Assembly (NCBI GenBank): GCA_025174535.1
Contig: JALBUN010000049.1
Location: 1,364,001 to 1,428,000 of the forward strand
Direction: 5' to 3'
From: Cantharellus purpuraceus
Lineage: Eukaryota > Basidiomycota > Agaricomycetes > Cantharellales > Hydnaceae
DNA length: 64,000 bases
Part shown: positions 53,804 to 64,000 of the stretch, in pieces
Position numbering within the stretch: position 1 is the stretch's first letter
Layout of the letters: every line of letters starts with the position of its first letter
The notes under the pieces: generated by a model
What the model was told of the DNA's origin: nothing
The model's database searches: none
The model's input: only the letters and a program-made list of their open reading frames with translations
Made by a program: the position numbers and the translations under genes

Positions 53804-56531
53804 TCACTCAAATGGTATGCCTGGCTTTATGTGAATAATATCCTTCTCCCATCGAGGGCCATAATGACGCTCCATGTTTTCTTCCCACCGACGGTACCGG
53901 GCTTCCTGCGCCAACGTCTCTTCTCCATCGGGTCTCCATATCTGCACGCGATCAAAGAGAATGTCTTGATAATCCGCTGTTGAGTACCTAGTGTGACGTC
54001 GTTTCGACTCCCCAATCTCGCTGGATGGACACATGGATACAAGCGCTTCACGATCCATATGAGAGAGCGATTCGGGAGGCATCCAACCTGGTGGTGGAAA
54101 CTGCGTTTTTGGAATGTATATCGGACCCAAGTCCTGAACTGAGCTCGATCCCGGTAGATCTGAATTATCCACAGACTTACGGTTCCCCCCAATAAGTCGT
54201 CCTCGTTTCTTGGATGTCAGATGCGAGCTGGAACGCTGACTATCCAATGCATCCGATCCCACCTCAGAGGGTGTCATGGCCTCGCGCTTGGGACGTTTCA
54301 CGGATATGCCATCCTGACCATCGAACTCAATATCCTGCTCTCCGTAGGTAGAAGATTGCTGGCGATTATTGGCTCGTGGCAGTGTATGCGGCGGCGGCGC
54401 GAAGACAGAGGCACTACCTGTAGAGTTACCTTCGAGCCGATGACGAACACCTGAGCAATGGCTATTCAGAAGTTGGAGCATCGAATCGAATTCACGTTTT
54501 GAGACAAGGGAACGTGACCGCAGGAGGGACTGCTTGATATCTGGAATCTTAGAGGGCGAGGCAATGTAGTCAGGAATAAGGTAAAATCGCTAATGGCATG
54601 TATGTCTTGCCTTAAGAATAGCACACGTCCAAAAGAAGACCGAACATTTTACAAGGGGAGATTCCCAGTCCATACCGTCGCTTAGACATCGACTCTCCTT
54701 CAACGCCTCTCGTACTTGCATCATGGATACTACTGCGTCAACCCCCAACCCATTTTCCAAGACGAGTTCATCAAAGGTTGTTTGTCGAGCAAATGGATGC
54801 ATAGCCCCAAAGACGTCGACTAACGCACGGACAGTTGCCATTGCGGAGGCAAAATCTTCTGCAAGAAGACGCGATGTTTGCAAGGCTTGTTGTTGGGTTA
54901 CCTTGCTATCGCCTAGTCTACAAAGATACATAAGTACTCCAACAGCTTTTCTTCAAAAAATAGTCTAGCTGACTGTTGAGAGGCAATAAGAGCAATTAAT
55001 GGCGGTAAAGCATCGGGTGAAATCCGATTCGCTTCGGATGCTGGTACGTGTTTAGCGTTGAAAGACCGTAATAGCAGTAGCGCTCTCCTGAGAGCCACAC
55101 CAGTACATAGGGCTAGCAGTCTATGTTCCTGTTTATCTACGGGGTCCACGGAGATGGGAACAGGAGACTTTGGTTTGGGCGGGCGACCACGCCTTCCGAG
55201 TCCTCTTGTACTGGTTCGCTCGCTCGGTGAGACCGGACGGTCAGGTGCTGCAACAGGGGCAGGCGACGTATACCGGGACTTGGCTGGAGAGGCAGACACC
55301 CATTGAGAACCTTGGGGAAATAGATCCGCGGCAGGAGTCCCTGCATGAAATAATTCCAGCTTTTTGCGAAGGTCACTGCGCTGAACGTCCAGCCCCGAAA
55401 GGATCTTATCAAAGTCTTTCTTTGACAACTGAAATCGATTTCGAAGGGTTATATGCTTCGCACCAGCAATCTACGGAACAAATATGAGCAACAGCTAGGG
55501 CCAACTGAAGACAAGCTAGGTACCTTGAGAACAGAGCACGTCCAATAAAAGATAACACATCGACCCATCGTAGAACTCCAATCGACTAGATTCTTGAATT
55601 CTTCGCTTTCTCGGATAATCGTATCCAAAAATCGCATCCCTCCGAGCACATCATCAGCAACTCCGAATTCATGGGCCAGGTCCTCCAATCTCACTGAATT
55701 GCTACCAGAAGTTACGTCATTAAGTGTAGCAACCTGACCCAGTGCTGGAGAGGCTACCACTTGTGCCTTAGGGGTTTTTTGTGGAGTGTTTGGGGCTGCG
55801 GTGTGGCGAGGGCTCCGGGCCGAATTGATATTGAAGAAACTTGGGAGGCAGCGTTCATCTAGAAATTTTTGTATATCATTGAAACCCGCTACAGGAGGAT
55901 CGTGGTACTGCTGAATTTCCTCGACAGACTTGATAGTGCGAATCTGCGCAAGACAAATTGCATCGTCAACAATACAGCACGTAATTCACCATCGAACCTT
56001 AAACTGACGGCATGACCAGACAAAGAGAGACAACTGGACAATATCGGATTCAAGATGCCATCTATCCTGTCCTTTTGCCTCTACAAATGCCTTCTCAACC
56101 ATCAGGACTCGACCCAACACGTTCTGGTCCGGACAATATTCAGCAACCAATGCCTGAAGCGTTAGACGACCATTATGGTGTTGATGCTGCATCCTTGACG
56201 CAACGAGAAGCTTTCTCACTTCCCCCATGACTGTTTTGAAATGCTCGGGGGTAGACTGCGACCATTGCTGAGCACGTCTTTCCGTCACGACGGTGTTTCC
56301 TAACCTGTATAAATTCATGTATAACGAATGAGAAAATGCAACACAATAGAGTACTGACTGTTCTGAGGCAATTAGAGAACATATAGCGGGAATAGCTGGC
56401 TCCCAAGCCAGTTTGCCATGGATGTCAGGAATGTGGCGTATCCAATCCCAAAGGTTGACTGCTTTCTCTTTCGTTTCAGTTGTGGTACAGAGAACTAATA
56501 TTTCAGGCGGTAAACCAGATTTTGGATCCAT
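53804..56531 (-). CDS. Orc6-like protein B with repeated cyclin-fold modules
   Basis: ATG 56531 (MDPKSGLPPEILVLCTTTET), stop 53804, roughly 830 residues. Module 1: AICSLIASEQ, LGNTVVTERRAQQWSQSTPE, LTLQALVAEYCP, LFVWSCRQFK|IRTIKSVEEIQ. Half module: VRLEDLAHEFGV, MGRCVIFYWTCSVLK|IAGAKHITL, LSKKDFDKILSGLD. Module 2: LIALIASQQ|LGDSKVTQQQALQTSRLLAE, TTFDELVLENGL, VKCSVFFWTCAILK|IPDIKQSLL, VSKREFDSMLQLLN. Ser/Arg-rich linker with SKKRGRLIGG, then RVQIWRPDGEETLAQE and RYRRWEENMERHYGPRW at the end, like the end of protein A. One intron starts with GC (AAG|GCAAGA at about 54609). It may be a tandem-duplicated or fused Orc6 paralogue; 155 bases separate it from gene A. Confidence 0.45.
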
Positions 56532-56716
56532 GTTAGTTGGGCAAGTTGGTAGTCCAAGGAAGCGAACCGAAGCGCCAAATAGACGCGGAAACCGTAATTC
56601 TAACAAGGGCGAGGGCGGAACAATGGACTACACAAAATAACCACAAGGGTTGCAGGTTCAATTCTGGTTGGAACTCCTCGCACTAGAAATCTTGTTTACA
56701 ATAATCTAAAATTTGT

Positions 56717-57884
56717 TTACAATTTCTCTTTCGCTGAAGCAGGCCACGGCAATTCAACTATTTGATCGAAGCCGGGATACTCCGGAAGATTCAGAGCATG
56801 CTTCTCTTCCATTTCCCTGCAACCGGCATTTAGTCTTGAGTAACAACCAAGACAACAACTCACTTAGACACAAATCTTCCGCCTAGAAAATGTCTACCTT
56901 TGAACTCTCTAACCCCTTCTTTTGGTGCAGTCAAACTGATCAGAACGTGGGGTTGAAGCCCTACACCATCTTTATTGCCCAATTCGACATTCCAGCCTAG
57001 ATTTCCTCATCATGGTTTCCCCAAGCGCTACAAGTTTACAGACCCACCAGATGGTACATCCACAGACACGATCGGACGTTTCGAAATTGCTATCAACTGA
57101 AGAGCAGTATCAAAAGGCGCCCTGATCGGGGGTTGGAAGGAAAATCCAAATATTGCGTCAAGTATAACATCACAGTTCTCGAGATGGTCTTTCAAGTCCG
57201 CCTCAGAAGTTATGGTAAGGATAGCCATGTTATTGCATTGTGTGTGTAATCGCTTTCAAAGACCTCTGAGTCAGACTTTTCAGAATTTGATGATGAGGGA
57301 ACGGTTTCCCACCTGATAGATATCTCTCTTTCCCGGCTAAAGCACCGCTCGCTATATGAATGGCAAAGCAAATAATGTATGATCAAGTGACCTCACCTTT
57401 GGAAGATATATTGTGGGCTGATATCCAAACATTGCTGTCGTTACGGAATGAGAAATTGTACTATACTTGGTAGTAATCAATACTTACAAAGATGTCGAGC
57501 AGCAACTAATCCATCACCGCCCTGAAGAACAGCAATCCTCGTCAATATTTAGCCCAATGCTTCATCCACAATCCGTGTACCTGATTCCCTGGACCACATC
57601 CTACCAGAACCTTTGGGTATTTTTGGCGGTCATAAACTGTGGCTAAAGCCTGCGCACACGCCAAGCCTGCCAACTCCATAAGCTAAACCCCTCCAATCAT
57701 GAGCACATAATTCTAAGAGTATATGAGAAATTTCGACCTGGTCTAGGCTGAACGCACCCGCTCCCATCAGCTCCTCATCGATCTGACCGTCGAAGCCGCC
57801 AAGTCAGCTGGATCTAAATTCCAACAGAACAATTCGAGAACAAGCCTGTTGAGCGAGCCTTGCTGATAGAAAACGCATAGACAT
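56717..57884 (-). CDS. NAXE: NAD(P)H-hydrate epimerase (YjeF_N domain), possible frameshift
   Basis: Repairs hydrated NADH/NADPH by interconverting R and S epimers, with the dehydratase as partner, in cytosol or mitochondria. ATG 57884 ([13 protein letters not shown]). Spliced blocks: [131 protein letters not shown], ending [16 protein letters not shown]. The first intron would begin with GC (CAG|GCTTGT). Between HTMQ and NMAILT (about 57231-57237) the frame needs one extra base removed (CAATAACATGG), so this copy is either frameshifted or an unusual splice lies there. The usual PGNNGGDG reads PGNQGGDG. Confidence 0.78.
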
Positions 57885-58371
57885 GGTGGTTGACTCGGGG
57901 GTTAAACGTTAGTCGTTATATGGGCGAAAACAGAAGACGCGGAGGAGTTACAGTGACGACATTGGCGCACCCACGGTGTCTAGCGCTAACCAAGTTTATC
58001 GCAGCGATCACTTGAGAAGCTCCGGTACTTGCTACGATCATACCTATGATAACATGGACAGTCGCGTTGTCATCATCATCTGACATGAGACAGATCAGGA
58101 GTTCGGGAACAGACACCAGAATGGTTTTTGGATTGAGACTCACTAGCAGCTGGCCAAATGAATTCGTAACTTCGGGTCATGCAACAGCCAGTAAGTACTG
58201 CAGTGCTAACTGAGATTCACCTCATCACCGTGTTAGCATTACTTGCTGGCAGTAGCCTGCAATCACAAACAGAGGATAGATAACTTCATCTTCATGCAAG
58301 GTACGGAGAAGAAGGAAGCAGAGTTGATAATCATAAATGAACAAAATAGGAATAATTGTGCCTATAATCGT
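57885..58371. other. intergenic region between NAXE and AVL9
   Basis: Holds a minus-strand 75-codon frame (57916-58143) without recognised features. It is probably promoter of NAXE and 3' region of AVL9. Confidence 0.4.
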
Positions 58372-61300
58372 CTATTCACCCGGTGCCGCATCTCCACTCT
58401 TTTGCTCACCCGTCACCACTGTCTGACCGCTAGAATTAGCATCGCCTGGAGTCGCTGAATCGGCTTTGACTCCGATCGACTTGACCTCGGGCGACTGGAT
58501 TTCTGGAACGTCTCTGCTCTTGCTCTCGTCTTTGACAGGCGCTGGCGCTGCTTGAGTGAGAGCGGACGAGGTACTGTTCCGTGACAACGAAAACCGACTC
58601 GCCCTGCTGCTGAAGAAGGAGCCAATACCAGTGCCCCATGCCCCGAGAGCAGCCTTCGTATCACTTGTCACTTGTGCAGCTACAACACTCGGTGGCCGTG
58701 GCGGAGGTGTCGGTGCAGCAGGCATAGGCGTGGGCGTGGGCGTGGAACTTTTGGGACTTTGGGCGTCTGTACCGCTGCTGCCAGCTTCGGCCTTGACACC
58801 CTCCGGGACGGATGCGACAACAACACCACTTCCCGTAGACGTCGACGATTCAGACTGAGTAGAGTTACTGCTAGATGAGCGTTGAACGGGCCATCGACCT
58901 TTGATTCCATCCACAGCTTTCAAAAAATTGGTCGAGCCTGCACTGAAGGCACTTGACAGGGCTTCCCGAGTGGGTGCCAACTGCTGATCAATCTTCAGAT
59001 CCCGGAATGTCTCGGAAATTTGCAGTCCAATATCAGTGACAGCAGACGGCTTGTCGATACAGGGGTGCCTAAGCAACACTTCGTTAGCACGCGAAGTAAA
59101 AGAACCATAGAAATAATCGACCAACTTCGGCTCAACAATATCAAAAAGCATGGGATCAGTCACCCTCTCCCACACCTCGTAAGCTTGCGTCGTCTTGAAT
59201 GCCGCAATCCACTGCGGACCGAAATCCTGCTGGCAGGCCGGATCTAGTATGGTCAATGTCACAAAAAAGTCAATATAGACATCAAGTCTTACCATAACCT
59301 TCTGATATGAGAACACCTTTGCTTTCGCCTTTGGCGATGAAACTAGTGTACTTTATAGTTGATAGTGCTGCGGAGACATACTCCTCAAACTGGAGAGTTT
59401 CAGGTGTGTGGTTTGGTGGTTAATTGGAATAAGAGTCTGTCGTCGCACCTTGGTTCTAAGGTAATCATCACTTCCCTTGAACCTGTAGGGCATTGAATTC
59501 TGCTTGCTTTTAGACATCAGAGTACGTACTGCATCCCGGCAGCTCGAGACGGATCGTTTTCGTTCCAACCTTCGTTCACGTCCTTGACAATATCATCTAT
59601 CCACTTCCGATCGGGAGGCGTCAGGGACACGAGCCGCTCCAGCTTGGAGTCTTTGAACTCAAAGGTATTTGTTTCGAGCTATGAAGCGAGTACGAACCAC
59701 TCTAAGTCGCTGACAGGATAAAAGAAACAAGTTGACACATACGTTGACTAATAGATCAAAATTACTTTGAGAATACACGATGGAGTTTGTGCATCCACAA
59801 AGCCAGGATGATGTGTCTTTGGCGATGTCAATTTGTTGCAGGGGAAGATATGGTTGAAAGAAGGCGTCCTATACTCGCAATGATGAGCACAAAGAAAACA
59901 CATGCGGAAAAAAACATGCTTTTCCAAAGACATCAAGTGGTAGGCCCACAAATGCAAGTAAACTCCTGCGATCCGATGTTCGCAGCGAGGTTGGCCGAGA
60001 TAGTGTGGGGGCACGAGCTGCCAGTGGAGGTGAACCACAGTCTTCAAGTGTTTGTAGCAGACAGGGTATAAGGGTAACTAAAGAGTATTGGTAAGTACAT
60101 AAACGTTCCACAGGGTGACCGTAAAACATGATCTATAATGATAAACCAAGCCGAGGTTTGCCAATTTGACAAGATGTAAGAAAGAGGAAGACTCACTGAC
60201 CTTCTTTTGCAGGATCAGAGCCTTCAGTAGGATTAATGTTCGATGTCGGAACTTATGAACAAGTTCTCGTCTGAACTAGGGTTAGAAAATACGGAGTGTG
60301 CAATTCCCTGCCAAACTCACAGACTTGTTCCTTCATAACGAGGTCATGGAGTAAGCGCACGAGTGTACACAATTCGCAGATCACAAACCCATGTATAGAC
60401 CACTCTCGGTCAGCTGAGTTCGCAAGCTGGTCTCGAGGGTAGCCATGAAATCAGTCAGGATCGCCGTCTCGCGAAAGTCACTACCGGATATTTAAACTCC
60501 AAGAGACTCGGTATATAGAACAACTCACCGTTGGTTAAAAAATGCATTAGTGACAACACCCAGCTTGTCGCTGATAAACAACCCATGAGGTTACCATCAC
60601 GAGAAAATCAAAGAGTGGTTCGAACCGAACAGCTCCAAAGACTGGCTTTACTGCCAAAATGACAACAGCTTTCTGAACCATTGAACGCGTGACATCTTCC
60701 CCTTTGGAAAGGAGCTCAGAAGAAGCGATCTGCCTATTGCAACTAGAGTGCGAAGTGAGTTGGAAGGGCGTCGAAGGATGAGAAGTAAACACACGAAATG
60801 CCGAAAATAGTAGTGGGTTTAGGACCCGAAGGTACTAGGTGAAAGTAACTGTAATCTTCACTGTTCTGCTATCTACGTCACTCATGACAAAGTAATGATC
60901 CATGGGTATACATACAAGATGGGCGCCATCAGGCAGGGCCAAAAATGGCAGAATCCTTATTAGCTCTTCGTCTTCAAACACGGGACCTTCGAAGAATTCT
61001 ACACGGGGTCCTACCTAATCGTGGATTGAAAGATTCGCATTAAAGTTCTATAGAAAACAAAACTTCACACTCACGATATGGTTGAAGTCCACCAAAGCAA
61101 TACCCAGCACCAATGGGCCGTCCGGCGGCTCAACCAACATCGACTCCGGTCGAGTTTTACGCCCACCTGTTCCACTGGAGCTCCCAGTGGCTGCCGATGC
61201 GAGAGACTCCATGTCTGTCGCCCGTCTGTCCTTCGCATAATCATAGTTGGGATCATGAGCACCTGGAATCATTTGTGATGGCGGTGGATATGTGTTCTCC

Positions 61301-61734
61301 TCGGCAGCTTTCGCGATGATGTCATGCTTCCGAGGCTCCTCGTGTTCAAAGAATGAAGTGCCAGATGACAAGGAAGATGGGCGAGTGCTGTCGTCATCGA
61401 ACTTGGAAGAAGTCACATCACTAGATGGACCGCTATTGGACTCCGGATCTGGAACCCGCGGTGACCCCCCTTTCCCTGGCACTGGCAACGTTTCGCTAGA
61501 GTGTTCGGTCGAAACACCGAGCATAGGCGAGAGCTGCTTCGACAAAGAACTCGTCATCGGCATTCTGAGTGAAGAATCAAAATGCCCATCCAGTTTGGGA
61601 CTGGTTGGACCAGACGAAAGTGATATTGAACGCTGGCTTGCAGTCTCTGCGTCATCGTCCGAGTTATTGAAGAAATGAGAATGGTCGTCACCGAATTCAG
61701 CGGGTGAAGAAGGGAAAGAGTGTAAGGCTGACAT
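58372..61734 (-). CDS. AVL9: Avl9-like protein (DENN-related, late secretory pathway)
   Basis: Avl9 functions in exocytic transport from the Golgi to the plasma membrane and has a DENN-related fold. ATG 61734 (MSALHSFPSSPAEFGDDHSH) opens a 220-residue Ser-rich disordered region. Then DGPLVLGIALVDFNHI|VGPRVEFFEG, EDEELIRILPFLALPDGAHL, CNRQIASSELLSKGEDVTRSM VQKAVVILAVKPVFGA, LGVVTNAFFNQRDF, MATLETSLRTQLTESGLYMG, ELVHKFRHRTL, IMFYGHPVERLCTYQYSLVT LIPCLLQTLEDCG, SLLAFVGLPLDVFGK, DDIVKDVNEGWNEND, FGPQWIAAFKTTQAYEVWE, and finally a Ser/Pro/Thr-rich tail with NFLKAVDGIKGRW. About a dozen introns. The long N- and C-terminal disordered parts exceed the yeast protein. Family match is strong. Confidence 0.88.
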
Positions 61735-62881
61735 TAACCACTAAAGAAAAAGGAAGAGGTGATTGACTCTTGCAGGATCGACGTTTGTTCACTGGTACAT
61801 TGGCTTACTAAGACTTCGACCACTCCGGCATATTGGCTATTTCAGCTTCCGAAGGCGTTTGTGTTTTGCATGGCGATCATTGGAGACAATAATTCATTGT
61901 GGTCAATATACATCTTATCATCTGCTCTCTCTTATCCAACCAGCATGATAAACACGATAGAAGAAATTATATAGGTGAGTTGTTCAATCACTACTGTTTT
62001 GGACTCGTTTGTGCTTGTGCCATGGCGTTGGAAGACCAGAGGGTTGGTCAATGAAGCTAATGGCCGTTCCTCAGGCTTTGCAGAATACTTGTGCGTGTGG
62101 TCACTCGTCATACGCTCGGGATCTCATTGAGAGCAGCTTGAAACTTCGATATTTACCTCGGGGAATTATGTTACAAGTCTTATGAATGTATGAGTTGAAA
62201 TGCTTAATCTGCTAATTACCGAGTGCTATATCGCTACGAAAAAAAAAAGTAACCGTGAGGGTTCCCTTTGAAGTGGCATGGTCTCAGTCCTGACACAGAG
62301 CTCACAGAGTCGTTGAGTAAGGTGCCCTTGCGTTCTGAAATGCAAATATCAGTCTAGGAAGCCAAACGAAGTCTATTGGACATCGATATTCATAGCTCCT
62401 CGCTGGGTAATATAAACCCGAAGGAAGATCGGCCTTGGGATCAGAAGGGGACTAGAATATCGTGCTTGTAGTCATTCATTGATGTGGTGTCTCTGCCCAG
62501 TGCGGGTTGACTATAGGTGAGAGTCAATCACAAATGGTCAACAATTGCTTCAATCTCGGTGCAGAGAGTATACAAATGTTCCATGCATGCCAAAAGTTTT
62601 ATGACTCCGATCCAGATACTTTAGGTAACGATTATCTGCACTTGTTAACAGACTTGCGAGTCGGCCATGATATCCTTTTGACCAAGACACTAGTATATAT
62701 ATTATGGTAATATTTGTACTAGATTCAAGTTGCTGAACACATCTGCCTCACTACTAGATGGTTACATAAAGAATATGCATCGAAAACGAAGAGCAACGCA
62801 CAAAAAAATCTGAAATCCCCATTTGAGAAATTTTATTTGCCAGTAGGAATAGTAGGGATAGCTGAGTTGTACGTTAACCAC
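61735..62881. other. intergenic region
   Basis: Promoter side of AVL9 and about 1 kb without recognisable genes. Frames at 61759-61974 and 62507-62710 show no family signal. Confidence 0.45.
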
Positions 62882-63109
62882 TCAGGGAATACATACGCTG
62901 TCAACATAGAACTCAAAATACTCACTGCAGCACTGGCATGGGAGCTTTGGTCCCGTGCAAGTTGGAAGTGGGGGTATGCAGACAATTTCTCCGCTACGTT
63001 GGCATATGAAGTCTTCAATTGTTGGGGTCAGCTTTGGAGAAGCCGTTGGGGATGCAGCAGTGAGATGGAGCAGCATATTCAGGATAACGAACAAGCCGAT
63101 TGTATTCAT
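62882..63109 (-). CDS. small cysteine-containing secreted protein candidate
   Basis: 75 codons, ATG 63109. Signal peptide MNTIGLFVILNMLLHLTAAS, then PTASPKLTP and seven cysteines in about 45 residues (ICQ, VCI, TCT, PCQCC, VCIP). Stop at 62882. In the paralogue at 63635-63859 the alignment continues (RLTYNLDPPLFPTDK), and here the downstream sequence still encodes LTYNSAIPTIPTGK in another frame (62833-62870), so this copy may be cut by an indel near 62886-62893. Function unknown; size, signal and cysteines resemble small secreted proteins common in fungi. Confidence 0.5.
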   Translation of the reverse strand: MNTIGLFVILNMLLHLTAASPTASPKLTPTIEDFICQRSGEIVCIPPLPTCTGPKLPCQCCSEYFEFYVDSVCIP

Positions 63110-63634
63110 TGTTGTGTTTTACTGACTTGCAGACTAACCTGGATTTTAAGATGTTCATATAGAACCCCTTTACTGGTATGTATGTTTATAACTAGAGTCT
63201 TGAGAGAACAGCGCGCCGCTGACCCTAAGTTCGACTTTGACGGTTGCATCATCACGCGCAGAAACGCCAGGAACACTAGTTCGCCTCTGATACCGGTATA
63301 TATCCGGAAAAGTAATATTTACGGTGGTTTTTATTGGAGGGGCCACTTTTCCAACGTTTGCGTGCAGTGCAAGCAGTGATGCTGGTCTAGATACTATGAC
63401 AAATAATGCATAATGCTAGCATTTCAGACTTGAAAGTTTGCCGGAATATTTTTGGAATCAAATTGATAGATAAACTGTGAGTAACACATGTGATTTCAGG
63501 TCGCTGTACCTCATTTACTTTACTACATAGTTATATAATTAAAGAATACGTATCAAAAATGAAGAATAGTTTCGTCTTAGCAATGATCTACTGATCACTG
63601 CATCATCCATTCTAAAATTGCCTTCTGGGACATG
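63110..63634. other. spacer between the two small-protein genes
   Basis: No gene seen. It is the likely promoter region of the first small-protein gene. Confidence 0.4.
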
Positions 63635-63859
63635 TCATTTGTCGGTAGGAAAAAGTGGTGGGTCTAAATTGTACGTTAACCTCGCGTTGTCAACATAAAA
63701 TTCAAAAAACGCACTGCGGCATTCACACGAGCCTTTCAGCCACATACAAATTAAAATTAAAAATCTACAAACAAATTCCTTATCACGAAAACATGTGATC
63801 TGTTTGGCTGATGTGGTCAGAGAGGTCGTTGGGGATGCAACAGTGAGATAAAGCACCAT
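63635..63859 (-). pseudogene. paralogue of the small secreted protein, damaged start
   Basis: Shares with its neighbour VASPTTS-like and SAFFEFYVDNARLTYN sequence, and several cysteines (ITC, VCR, ICM, CEC). The homologous start (ATG at about 63884, ATGAATCCTCATCAG) is separated from the rest by a frame change near 63860, so the signal peptide is not intact unless ATG 63859 (MVLYLTVASP) works as a shortened one. It is CpG-poorer than its neighbour. Likely a decaying duplicate. Confidence 0.4.
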
Positions 63860-64000
63860 TCTTCAACTGATGAGGATTCATCGCTGTGTTATACGGGCTT
63901 ATAGTCTGATCAACTGGCCTTTATAGAGGCTCAATTAAATTTATAGACGTCTTTTCCCCGGGTATGTATACTAGTCATTGTAGAGGACTTGAATGGACTT
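63860..64000. other. window end, nothing recognised
   Basis: Sequence upstream of the damaged small-protein gene, partly similar to the leader of its neighbour. No further feature. Confidence 0.3.

Noticed and set aside
56630..56700. tRNA-like B box (GGTTCAATTCTGG)
   Set aside because: No pairing T stem, no acceptor stem or A box at the right distance.
57916..58143. 75-codon minus-strand frame upstream of NAXE
   Set aside because: Does not align with the N-terminus of the epimerase family and has no start context; probably promoter DNA.

Overview
The window comes from a filamentous fungus, most likely a mushroom-forming basidiomycete (Agaricomycetes). The evidence is short introns (about 45-75 bases, mostly GT-AG), small exons, CT-rich leaders, and the gene set: Avl9, an NAD(P)H-hydrate epimerase, a fragmin/severin-type gelsolin protein, a DCAF-like WD40 protein, a CreA-like zinc finger and an acid phosphatase of the phosphoesterase family. 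The transposon families also fit: chromodomain Gypsy elements and a Helitron. The species cannot be named from the sequence.

Left half (about 590-31,450) is a nested transposon cluster. A decayed Helitron (about 640-5,745) is interrupted by a solo LTR (family C, 1,958-2,458, TSD GGTTA). Next come a minus-strand LTR-retroelement tail (5,745-7,111) and a decayed Gypsy element with family-A LTR (7,112-9,790). Two inverted copies of a short terminal-inverted-repeat element (5,909-6,414 and 9,056-9,626) are inserted in these. From 10,189 there are three copies of one chromovirus family with family-C LTRs, called here X (10,189-14,966), Z (parts of 15,063-24,791) and Y (25,371-31,407). Copies Z and Y carry an accessory gene on the opposite strand between pol and the 3' LTR. 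It encodes a very acidic/basic coiled-coil protein with a six-cysteine motif. Two 1.4 kb LTR-like elements (family B) with an internal ORF and 4-bp TSDs sit inside copy Z. Two family-A LTRs in inverted orientation flank a 7.6 kb segment that has been inverted: the 5-bp duplication AGGCC is recovered only when the segment is turned back. No copy has an intact pol, and the stop codons look like decay of CpG sites.

Right half (about 31,450-64,000) is ordinary gene-rich chromosome. In order: a secreted acid phosphatase (-), two tandem short-chain dehydrogenase paralogues (-), a gelsolin/fragmin gene (+), two related C2H2 zinc-finger genes (+), a WD40 gene (+), two adjacent genes with Orc6-like cyclin-fold modules (-), NAXE (-), AVL9 (-), and a pair of small cysteine-containing secreted-protein genes (-), one of them damaged. 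The four genes from 52,138 to 61,734 are tightly packed on the minus strand.

The strongest candidates for something new are the antisense accessory gene of the chromovirus, the ORF inside the family-B LTRs, and the array of Orc6-like modules. All calls are from reading the sequence; no database search was run.
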